From positions 1-15,806 of the forward strand of contig RFNU01000169.1 of NCBI GenBank assembly GCA_009927065.1: a DNA stretch of 15,806 nucleotides, in the 5' to 3' direction. Source of the stretch: a bacterium (GTDB taxonomy: Bacteria; Pseudomonadota; Gammaproteobacteria; Berkiellales; Berkiellaceae). Positions 1 to 7,195 of this stretch are shown piece after piece (position 1 is the stretch's first letter; every line of letters begins with the position of its first letter). The position numbers were made by a program, and so were the translations under genes. Below the pieces are notes generated by a model, which was not told the origin of the DNA, did no database searches, and worked only from the letters and a program-made list of their open reading frames with translations.

Positions 1-1
1 A

Positions 2-2689
2 ATGAATCAAAAATATTACACAGAAAAATATGGAATCATTTGCTACATAAGGAGTGAAATCGATTTATTTTTTTTTATGGATATGAATTTAAGAATATTG
101 CGTATACAACAACAAATTAGAAAATGTGAAAGTTTTTATCAAGAAGAAGAGAATATTACTTTTTTTTTCACTTTTATTTGTAATGCATTATTTGCCAGTT
201 CGATTAGTGTATCAAAACAAATTATTCCAGAAAAAATAAATGCATGGAAAGAATTTTTAGGGCCTTTTATATCTGCATATGCCCCTACAATTTTCACGTT
301 GGGGAGTTTTTTTTTAAGCTATGCAGTCAAGAGATATTTTCGTTATCGAGGAGATCAAATCTTAGGAAAGATATCCCTTAACGATCTGATTGAATATACA
401 AATCACGAGACTCATACTCTTGATGAAAAACTTCTGTTGCGTAAAATTCGACTGATGAAAAAAAACTCATCAAGTTGGTTAGCAGATGTTGAAAGAGAGT
501 TTTTTGGTGACGAATTGCTTAGCGACTCATTCAGAGGAAAGCTTTTTGATGTTTATGATATTGTCACTAAAGAAATACAACCAACGATCATTCAACAATT
601 CTTGATTACGCTTGGATTAAAACAAAAACCATATATGACGCTTAAGATGCGGCTAAGTTTTTTAACAATTGCCATTCAGCAAGCTGATATTAAGGCTCAA
701 AAAAAAATCATCCATCATATGATTAGTGATATGAGTCTGTTAGAACATGAAATTCAATCCACCAACGCTGAAGAGTTTGATGATATTATTCGTGAGATTA
801 AAACACAAAAGCAAGATCATCTAGCCTCTCTTTTAACACACTTAAAAGAAAATAATAAAGCTAAACTCCAAAAGATTACAGAGAGACCAAAATACTTTAG
901 ATACTTACAAGTTATTCTTTATATTCAAGGATGGTTTAGCTTGAATGTCATTGGTTCTGCATCTGATGTTAATTATCAAATCCATGCAAAAATTTTTCAA
1001 GCTTATAAAGGCATTTTGCCTCTGTTAGTGTCGCTTGCTTTACCATTTTTTTCGATTATTATCGCCGGTGCAGCTATCTGTTTAGCTATCTTGGTGAATA
1101 GATTATGTGTGTTGGGTGTAAGTGCTTTATTAAAAAAAGAAGATCCTTTATCGTTGGCGCTGATGCATCATCACGATCCTGCGAGTGTTCCGAAAGCCTT
1201 ATTGAAACAAAAATTCGCTGAAATGTCTGCAAAAGAATGGAATGTTTTAAGGACTAAACTTAAAGATTCTAACGAGGGATCGTTAGTGATTGATGATCTT
1301 TTCAACAAATATTTAGTTGCTCAATATAAGAAAAGTGCCAAAAAAAGTAAACCATCGTTCATCAACAGTTTTTATAACATGTTTAAAACAAACGCTTTGA
1401 ATCGTATTTTTTGGTCTGAAAAAGCAAGCATACCTCCGTCATTATTAATTGATTACATAGAAATTTTGGTCAAACAAAATCGATTAAAAGATTTAATTAA
1501 ATATCAGCAATCATTATTACGTTCTCATTGGCCCAATAATCTATCAAAACAAGATTTAGAGAGATTGAGACTTTTAAACTCGTCGCTCGATCAACACAGT
1601 CCTTACAAAAAAACACTAGATCTTTTGATGAAAACAGAAAACGATCCTTTTATCCAGCAGATGAGACAGGATAGGTTATCTTATAAAGCTATTGTGCGCT
1701 ATGAAAAAGCAAAAAAAATGTTGGATAATTTATTTTTTCCTTTTAATAGTTTTAGTACAGCAACATTAAGTGGTTTATATTTCTTAGCTCCAGCTATTTT
1801 TTTAGGTTCAGCGGTACCGTTCACACTTATTCCTGTAGTAGTATTGACGCTTTCTTTAATGCTTTTGGCAACGATTAAATATGTTATTACAAAAACCACT
1901 GAAAAAAAGATTCAAGAGATGAAACTCACGAGTATCTTGTTACAAGGAAACAACAAATCTATTTATAAGGTTATTCTTGATAAAAAAGCGGCATGCATGA
2001 AAGAGCATGATTGGAAAGAGTTTGTTAACGAGATCGTAAGTGCAAAAAATGAAGCTTACAATAATGATTACATAGCAAAGACTGCTTTTGATTTATTAAA
2101 TAAACATGCACCACAATATTTAACAAGTTGTAGAGAATATTTTGAGTCTGCTGCTTTAAAAACAGAGAACTTAAGCTTGTTGCATCAAGTAAGAGACTAT
2201 TATGAAATCAAGGATGAAGGTCAAAATCTTCATCCAATGGTGCTGAGTTCAAAGGAGCTTTTTTTTGATTTCACATCCTCAGAAATGAAAGCATTAAAGA
2301 GTCTGGTTCATTTGATAAAGACAACGTTAAACAAAGACGATAAAAAGATAAATATATTGCGCCACTCATTCCGGTCATGGTTTTCCGAGAGAGAGAATGA
2401 AGAGGGTTTTCATTTTAAACTCGAAGTTAAAGGCAAGAAGATTATCCTTGAATTGAGCAAAATTAATGAAGAGTTATTAACCATTGTTTTTGAGAGTATT
2501 CAACGAGACTTTAAAGGCAGAGACTTTAGTATCAATATCGTCAGTATCAGTGCTGAAGAAGAAAAACACCATAGAAAAATTTTTGACGACTTTCTAACAT
2601 CCTCAAAAAACAAACATGACCATGCGTTGAAGAAACCTGCTCAACAGGCAGCGGACTCTCTCCCCCATAAGATCGTGCTGCGAAAATAA
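2..2689 (+). CDS. Large multi-pass membrane protein of unknown family (5' end unresolved)
   Basis: I do not recognise the family. The frame is open from base 2 and encodes up to 895 residues. Hydrophobic stretches at about residues 52-70, 86-110, 337-374 (long enough for two spans) and 592-628 indicate a polytopic inner-membrane protein. The large hydrophilic segments between and after them (about 115-330, 375-590, 635-895) are lysine-, glutamate- and leucine-rich and look helical. There is no signal peptide, nucleotide-binding motif or catalytic signature that I can see. The start is uncertain. The ATG at 2 sits at the window edge, so the gene may begin further left; the in-frame ATGs at 77 and 83 are alternatives, but AAGGAG at 49-54 is too far (22 nt) from 77. 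Three runs of nine T (68-76, 160-168, 307-315) lie in the first 315 bases. The C-terminal tail is Lys/His/Gln-rich. Coding is supported by one uninterrupted frame of nearly 2.7 kb in AT-rich DNA. Confidence 0.8.
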   Translation: MNQKYYTEKYGIICYIRSEIDLFFFMDMNLRILRIQQQIRKCESFYQEEENITFFFTFICNALFASSISVSKQIIPEKINAWKEFLGPFISAYAPTIFTLGSFFLSYAVKRYFRYRGDQILGKISLNDLIEYTNHETHTLDEKLLLRKIRLMKKNSSSWLADVEREFFGDELLSDSFRGKLFDVYDIVTKEIQPTIIQQFLITLGLKQKPYMTLKMRLSFLTIAIQQADIKAQKKIIHHMISDMSLLEHEIQSTNAEEFDDIIREIKTQKQDHLASLLTHLKENNKAKLQKITERPKYFRYLQVILYIQGWFSLNVIGSASDVNYQIHAKIFQAYKGILPLLVSLALPFFSIIIAGAAICLAILVNRLCVLGVSALLKKEDPLSLALMHHHDPASVPKALLKQKFAEMSAKEWNVLRTKLKDSNEGSLVIDDLFNKYLVAQYKKSAKKSKPSFINSFYNMFKTNALNRIFWSEKASIPPSLLIDYIEILVKQNRLKDLIKYQQSLLRSHWPNNLSKQDLERLRLLNSSLDQHSPYKKTLDLLMKTENDPFIQQMRQDRLSYKAIVRYEKAKKMLDNLFFPFNSFSTATLSGLYFLAPAIFLGSAVPFTLIPVVVLTLSLMLLATIKYVITKTTEKKIQEMKLTSILLQGNNKSIYKVILDKKAACMKEHDWKEFVNEIVSAKNEAYNNDYIAKTAFDLLNKHAPQYLTSCREYFESAALKTENLSLLHQVRDYYEIKDEGQNLHPMVLSSKELFFDFTSSEMKALKSLVHLIKTTLNKDDKKINILRHSFRSWFSERENEEGFHFKLEVKGKKIILELSKINEELLTIVFESIQRDFKGRDFSINIVSISAEEEKHHRKIFDDFLTSSKNKHDHALKKPAQQAADSLPHKIVLRK

Positions 2690-2716
2690 CATCATTCAGA
2701 CTTACAAGACGATCTT
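2669..2716 (+). repeat. Inverted repeat across the stop of the first gene
   Basis: AAGATCGT at 2669-2676 is matched by its exact complement ACGATCTT at 2709-2716, with a 32-nt loop spanning the TAA stop at 2687-2689. No T-run follows, so it is at best a weak 3'-end structure. Confidence 0.3.
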
Positions 2717-2811
2717 GCTTGAGAAAATGTGACAACCTTAATAATTTGTGATAGGTTTTAAGTGATTCACCCAAAAGAGAAATCTGGGAGTCTATGACAT
2801 TATTTATCACG

Positions 2812-2841
2812 ATTAAAAATAATAACAAGCTGATTTTTAAT
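2812..2841 (+). repeat. AT-only hairpin upstream of the HDOD gene
   Basis: ATTAAAAAT (2812-2820) and ATTTTTAAT (2833-2841) form a perfect 9-bp inverted repeat with a 12-nt spacer, about 45 bases before the HDOD start codon. In DNA this AT-rich, such repeats arise by chance fairly often. It could be the end of the upstream transcript or a regulator site. I could not place a convincing promoter in 2690-2887. Confidence 0.3.
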
Positions 2842-2887
2842 GAAATTTAATCTAAATAACATGTAACGCATTAAGGGTATTTAACCT

Positions 2888-4174
2888 ATGTTATTTAAAG
2901 ATTATTTAAAAACCAACCATATTGAATATCAAGAAGTCGAACGTATCGATTCTACAATACCTTTATTGCAATCTCGATTTTGCAAAAGCCCGATGAGTAT
3001 TGCAATGATATTGCTTTTAAAAGATGAAATGTTTTTACCAACAGATTTCCGTGGTTTGACTCGGATTGATTATAAACTGATTTCTCCCGAAGAAATTTGT
3101 TTAGTGCAACCAGGAGGCTACCTTCCTTTAGCACCTAAAGCATTTGGTTTGGTAGGCTATGTTTCATCGACAGTTCAAGAACAACCCTTTATAGCCATCG
3201 AGTTAGAGCAAGGGTATGCATTGATTGCACAAAAAGATTGGCTCAAGTATGCTCAACTACAGAGTCTTCATGTTTATCAAGGCCATGAAATTCATTGGTT
3301 ATTAGATCATAATGAAAATGTTATTTCAGTCTTTAGTCAACGCGTTATTCAGCGCTTACCGTCGATTGTGGATTTCCCTCCTTTACCTATCAGTGCTGAG
3401 AGACTTATTCATCTTAAATCTCATCCCAGCCCTAATATTGAAGTGTTAACTGATATCATCACTCACGATCCTTTATTAACCGCTCAAATTATGCTTTGGG
3501 CTCGATCGCCTTTATATGGACCTATTCGTACTCATCAAGTTCATACTGTTCGACAAGCGATCACCCAAGTTTTGGGTTATGATCTTGTGATGAACTTATG
3601 TTTATCGTTGAGTTTAAAAAGAGTCTTGCATCATCCTGAATTTGGAAGACTGGGATGGCGTAGACAATCGCAACAAGCAAATTTAACAGGTCGTTTAGCT
3701 AAGCAGATTGCTATCGAACAACAACTGAGTATTGACTTGAATTTACTTGAATTATCAGGAATGCTGTGTGATATAGGCTATTTCGTTTTAGGCCAGTACT
3801 TTCAACCACACTTTGCCACCCTAGTAGAAGACATAGAAGCTAATCCAACCATCGACCCTTGTCTTATTGAGTTTAATCAATTTCATTTTACTCACCAGCA
3901 TTTAGGCGCATGGTTATTAAAAGGTTGGAATTTCCCCTATGAAGTGATCACTGCTGTTCAGTGGCACCATAGTATTCAACCAACAACATTTCATGACGAA
4001 TATCCTTATACTGTCTTTCTAGCACGCTATTTTTTAACAAAGCACGGATACGGTGATGAATTTAAAGTCACTGATGATCACATGCAGCTTGGTATTAATG
4101 AAGAAGAACATAACTTAATAGAAAAGATCAGTACTCATTTAATTGAACGCACACAAAACGATCCATCGTGTTAA
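2888..4174 (+). CDS. YbaK-like / HDOD domain fusion protein (putative signalling protein)
   Basis: 428 residues in two parts. Residues about 1-125 resemble the YbaK/ProRS-type aminoacyl-tRNA editing fold; the PxAPKAFGL stretch near 81-88 matches the family's conserved PPLGxxFGL region. The likeness is loose and editing activity is doubtful. Residues about 160-365 form an HDOD domain: LPPLP-type entry near 164-168, ITHDPLLTAQIM near 191-202, CDIG at 294-297 where true HD phosphohydrolases have HDIG, and a WHH near 359-361. Loss of the metal-binding HD pair is the rule in HDOD proteins, which act as non-enzymatic adaptors in bacterial signalling and motility regulation. This two-domain arrangement is a known one among gammaproteobacteria. 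The ATG at 2888 follows AAGGGT at about 2873-2878. Its TAA stop overlaps that of the convergent glpD. No signal peptide is visible, so it is probably cytoplasmic. Confidence 0.85.
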   Translation: MLFKDYLKTNHIEYQEVERIDSTIPLLQSRFCKSPMSIAMILLLKDEMFLPTDFRGLTRIDYKLISPEEICLVQPGGYLPLAPKAFGLVGYVSSTVQEQPFIAIELEQGYALIAQKDWLKYAQLQSLHVYQGHEIHWLLDHNENVISVFSQRVIQRLPSIVDFPPLPISAERLIHLKSHPSPNIEVLTDIITHDPLLTAQIMLWARSPLYGPIRTHQVHTVRQAITQVLGYDLVMNLCLSLSLKRVLHHPEFGRLGWRRQSQQANLTGRLAKQIAIEQQLSIDLNLLELSGMLCDIGYFVLGQYFQPHFATLVEDIEANPTIDPCLIEFNQFHFTHQHLGAWLLKGWNFPYEVITAVQWHHSIQPTTFHDEYPYTVFLARYFLTKHGYGDEFKVTDDHMQLGINEEEHNLIEKISTHLIERTQNDPSC

Positions 4175-5664
4175 CTGATTTGATGCGTGATGGGCTGCCC
4201 AAACCAATCATAAATCAACTTCACTTCAGGAGGACTGAGGGTCAATCCTAATTTTGTTCGTCGAAACAGTATATCATCAAGATTTTGAGCCCATTCTGTG
4301 CTCATCAAGAAGTCTATTTCAGCTTCGTAAAGATTATCAGCTATTTTAGCCCCAAACTCTTTGAGGCTGCTTCTTAAACCAATAAGATTGTACGTACGTA
4401 ATCCATAGGTTTGAGACCATCTTTTTAAGAGTTCTTTATTGATAAAAGGAAAATCTCTACATAACTCTTCAAAAATCATATGACTAGATGTGTTCACTCT
4501 CGCTCCAGGCAAAATTTTCTTTGTTGTCCAAGGAGCTGTCATCAGAGGAAATTCTTTTTTTAAAGAAGAGACAATGTCTTCAGCGGATAAACGCCAAGTC
4601 GTTATTTTCCCACCAATAAGATGAACAATAGGGTGTTTGTGATGAGGACAGTACATTTTTTCCACTTTGTAATCACGCGTTGCTTTAGAGGCCGATTTGT
4701 TAGAATCAATCAATGCCCGTACGCCAGCATAATGCCCAATAATGTCATTATCCTTGATATTTTTACCAAACACTTTGGAGACTAAATCTTTCAGATAAGT
4801 TAATTCACAAGGATCGATGGTTGGTTTTTGGGGCATCTTATCGATCACAAATTCTGTTGTGCCTACGAGTGTAAATTTTTCTAAATAAGGAACAAAAAAC
4901 ACTAAGCGACCATCATCATGTTGATAGGCTAACGCATCGGGGCCACTATACAATTTTGGAACAATCAAATGCGCACCTTGGACCAACTTTACTTCTGTTT
5001 GAGATGTGATCAGTTGACAGTCTTGCGTCACATTTTTAAGCCAAGGCCCTGTCATATTGGCAATGGCTTTAGCTTTAACAAAATAGGGTCCAAATTTACC
5101 CTGTGTTTTAACAATCCAGCTTTCTTCTGTTGAAACAACAGACGTGACTTCATGATGAGTATAAATCTTTGCTCCTAAGCTTGTTGCGAGCAGAGCATCA
5201 GCAATCACAAGACGATTATCATCTGTTTGACAATCATAATAACGAAAAGCAGCTTTTGGCTTTTTTTGCAATTCCAACTTTTCTAAATCTTGAGCAGAGA
5301 GTATTGTGCTATGAGGCATTGAACGAGCTGTGAGCCTATCGTAAAAAAATAGCCCTAAATTAATCATCCATAAAGGACGAGTATTATTATCAACAGGGAT
5401 AACAAAAGGTAGGGGCTGAACAAGATAGCCCGCATTTTGTAAAAGAAGACGTTGTTCCATTAAACATTGACGGACAAGACTGAACTCATATGACTCTAAG
5501 TAGCGTAATCCACCATGAATTAATTTTGTTGATGCGCTTGATGTTCCAGCACCAAGATCTGCTTTTTCAAATAAAGCCACTTTTAATCCACGACCAGCAG
5601 CATCTGCTGCAACACCGCAGCCATGAATACCACCACCAATAACAACGAGATCAAATAATTCCAT
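4171..5664 (-). CDS. glpD: Aerobic glycerol-3-phosphate dehydrogenase (FAD-dependent)
   Basis: 497 residues, close to the 501 of E. coli GlpD. The enzyme oxidises sn-glycerol-3-phosphate to dihydroxyacetone phosphate on the inner face of the cytoplasmic membrane and passes electrons to ubiquinone, linking glycerol and phospholipid turnover to glycolysis and respiration. The N-terminal FAD-binding Rossmann motif is IGGGIHG (9-15), with an acidic strand end at LFEKADLGAG. The family signature GTSSASTKLIHGGLRYLE lies at 40-57. A YAGVRALI motif in the middle belongs to the substrate/FAD site, and the C-terminal about 120 residues match the alpha-helical DAO_C domain. The ATG at 5664 (minus strand) is preceded by a weak GGAA Shine-Dalgarno; the protein begins right at the Rossmann strand, so no earlier start is needed. 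No glpF, glpK or glpR is adjacent. The gene diverges from the small exported-protein gene and converges with the HDOD gene. Confidence 0.97.
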   Translation of the reverse strand: MELFDLVVIGGGIHGCGVAADAAGRGLKVALFEKADLGAGTSSASTKLIHGGLRYLESYEFSLVRQCLMEQRLLLQNAGYLVQPLPFVIPVDNNTRPLWMINLGLFFYDRLTARSMPHSTILSAQDLEKLELQKKPKAAFRYYDCQTDDNRLVIADALLATSLGAKIYTHHEVTSVVSTEESWIVKTQGKFGPYFVKAKAIANMTGPWLKNVTQDCQLITSQTEVKLVQGAHLIVPKLYSGPDALAYQHDDGRLVFFVPYLEKFTLVGTTEFVIDKMPQKPTIDPCELTYLKDLVSKVFGKNIKDNDIIGHYAGVRALIDSNKSASKATRDYKVEKMYCPHHKHPIVHLIGGKITTWRLSAEDIVSSLKKEFPLMTAPWTTKKILPGARVNTSSHMIFEELCRDFPFINKELLKRWSQTYGLRTYNLIGLRSSLKEFGAKIADNLYEAEIDFLMSTEWAQNLDDILFRRTKLGLTLSPPEVKLIYDWFGQPITHQIS

Positions 5665-5726
5665 ATTCTATTGTTTCCATTATGTTGATGACAAAATGAA
5701 GCAAAAAGTACTATTTTTAAGCTTTA

Positions 5727-5749
5727 AAAGCTAAAACCTTTTTAGCTTT
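5727..5749. promoter_or_regulatory. Perfect inverted repeat between glpD and the 5794 gene
   Basis: AAAGCTAAAA (5727-5736) is followed after three bases by its exact complement TTTTAGCTTT (5740-5749). A further AAGCTTTAAA lies just left of it (5719-5728), so three AGCTTT-type units are packed into about 30 bp. The gap separates two divergent genes, so a transcription-factor operator acting on either promoter is more likely than a terminator. I could not assign -10/-35 boxes on either strand with confidence. Confidence 0.4.
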
Positions 5750-5793
5750 ATTGAAAAATTATAGGGTAGAATTGAAATTAAGAGAAGATTAGG

Positions 5794-6174
5794 TTGAATA
5801 AATTCAATATTTATTTATTAGTCATGATGATAAGTTTAAAACCCTTATCTCATGGTGTTACTTATCATCATCAACATATGTTATTAGAACTCATAAGAAC
5901 TCGTTATTATATTCAACAAGATAAAAAATTTTCATGTGTTGATGGTCAGTTAAAAGTCATGCATAAGAATGGTTATTTATATCCACTCACACAGACAGGA
6001 TGGAAGTGTTCGTATCAACATCAGGAGCTTGTTTTTAGTTATGAATCATGGAATTTTTCTTATAGTGTTAATGAATCTTTTTTTAATGAAAATTCAATTT
6101 CAAATGCACATTCAGTTGCAAGCCATTTCCAAAATCTTGCTGAGCATGGCATGAATGCAACAGATTGGCTATGA
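5794..6174 (+). CDS. Small putative exported protein, unknown function (TTG start)
   Basis: 126 residues, family not recognised. The N-terminus (MNKFNIYLLVMMISLKPLSHG) has one early lysine, a hydrophobic core and a short polar end, consistent with a Sec signal peptide cleaved near residue 21. The mature part is rich in Tyr, His, Ser and Asn and has two cysteines (48 and 72) that could form a periplasmic disulfide; it contains alternating YSYxxWxFSYS-like beta-strand patterns. The TTG at 5794 is favoured because AAGAGAAG at 5779-5788 is correctly spaced and the next ATG (5824) would remove most of the signal sequence. It ends 29 bases before the short-chain dehydrogenase gene with no terminator between, so the two are probably cotranscribed. 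The real-gene call rests on the signal peptide, the ribosome-binding site and this tight spacing. Confidence 0.65.
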   Translation: MNKFNIYLLVMMISLKPLSHGVTYHHQHMLLELIRTRYYIQQDKKFSCVDGQLKVMHKNGYLYPLTQTGWKCSYQHQELVFSYESWNFSYSVNESFFNENSISNAHSVASHFQNLAEHGMNATDWL

Positions 6175-6203
6175 TGGGTGTAATTACTTTTTATTGAAAG
6201 AAA

Positions 6204-7019
6204 ATGATGAATAAACCAATTGCGCTTATTACTGGATCGACTCGTGGTATTGGTAAAGCTATTGCTATCAAATTAGCATCTGAAGGTTATACGGTTATTA
6301 TTACGGGAAAAACAAAAGAAACTCATGATAAACTCCCAGGAACACTCGATAGTGTTGTTGAAGAAATTCGTGCATTAGGTTTTGATGCAGAGTCTTTTCA
6401 GGTCGATGTTCGTGATGATCAACAATTAGAGTCTTTGTTTCGGTTTATAACAGAAAAATATGGATACTTAGATGTTTTGGTGAATAATGCTAGTGCTATT
6501 AGTTTGACCCAAGCTGAAGCGACTTCAATGAAAAAATTTGATTTAATGTTACAAGTCAATGGAAGAGCAACCTTTGCTTGTTCTAAAATGAGCATCCCAT
6601 TGCTTCAACATTCTAAAAATCCACATATATTAACAATGAGCCCACCATTAAACCTCAACCCTAAATGGTTTAAGAAACATACTGCCTATACACTCTCAAA
6701 ATATATGATGAGTCTTTGCGTTTTAGGGTTAAGCGCTGAACTCAAAGATAAAAAAATAGCCGTTAATGCTTTATGGCCTAAAACAATTATTGCAACAGCT
6801 GCTATTGAATTTAATTTTCCAAAAGAGATGCTTCAAAGAGCTCGCAATCCTCAGATTGTTGCTGACGCTGCTTGGGCTATTCTCTCACAACCCTCCGTTC
6901 AAGCAACAGGACAATTCTTCATCGATCAGGATGTCCTTGAAAAACAAGGGGTTACTGATTTTTCTCGGTATGCGGTTAATCCCGATGCCCCCTTGATTCC
7001 AGATCTTTATCTTGATTAG
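6204..7019 (+). CDS. Short-chain dehydrogenase/reductase, HSDL2-like
   Basis: 271 residues, a classical NAD(P)-dependent SDR. TGSTRGIG at 10-17 is the dinucleotide-binding glycine motif, VDVRD near 68-72 the adenine-ring segment and NNAS at 94-97 the structural motif. The catalytic Ser is probably S146 in SPPLNLNP, with Y162 and K166 as the YxxxK pair. The stretches NNASAISLT, SPPLNLNPKWFKKH, YTLSKYMMS and AVNALWPKT closely match the HSDL2 (hydroxysteroid dehydrogenase-like 2) branch as I know it, without the C-terminal SCP2 sterol-carrier domain of animal HSDL2. The substrate is unknown; lipid-type alcohols or ketones are the usual guess. ATGs at 6204 and 6207 are adjacent; the weak GAAAG just upstream fits either. 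The gene is the second in a likely two-gene unit with the exported protein and is followed by the terminator at 7090-7117. Confidence 0.93.
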   Translation: MMNKPIALITGSTRGIGKAIAIKLASEGYTVIITGKTKETHDKLPGTLDSVVEEIRALGFDAESFQVDVRDDQQLESLFRFITEKYGYLDVLVNNASAISLTQAEATSMKKFDLMLQVNGRATFACSKMSIPLLQHSKNPHILTMSPPLNLNPKWFKKHTAYTLSKYMMSLCVLGLSAELKDKKIAVNALWPKTIIATAAIEFNFPKEMLQRARNPQIVADAAWAILSQPSVQATGQFFIDQDVLEKQGVTDFSRYAVNPDAPLIPDLYLD

Positions 7020-7089
7020 ACGGTTGTAAACGCATGAACTATACTGGTTTTGATATGGATCGTGATACTCCCATAGAAGCGAGCCCTTT

Positions 7090-7117
7090 ACTCCCTAGGT
7101 TCCTAGGGAGTTTTTTT
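7090..7117 (+). terminator. Rho-independent terminator after the SDR gene
   Basis: ACTCCCTAGG (7090-7099) and CCTAGGGAGT (7102-7111) are perfect complements, followed by a run of seven T (7111-7117). This is a strong intrinsic terminator. It lies 70 bases after the SDR stop and upstream of the first porin-like gene, and separates the two transcription units. Confidence 0.93.
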
Positions 7118-7195
7118 AGCATGATCGCTACAGGTTACATAAGAAGCGTTCAAGCATGTGTGGATCCATCTCAATATTTTTGCAAGAGGCACTCA

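Noticed and set aside
2547..2828. 93-codon minus-strand frame across the end of the first gene
   Set aside because: It overlaps the coding end of the large membrane protein on the other strand, and has no recognisable motif or ribosome-binding site.
7034..7195. 54-codon N-terminal extension of porin copy 1
   Set aside because: It would translate straight through a strong intrinsic terminator (7090-7117) and put the signal peptide inside the protein; the ATG at 7196 has a good Shine-Dalgarno and a proper signal sequence.
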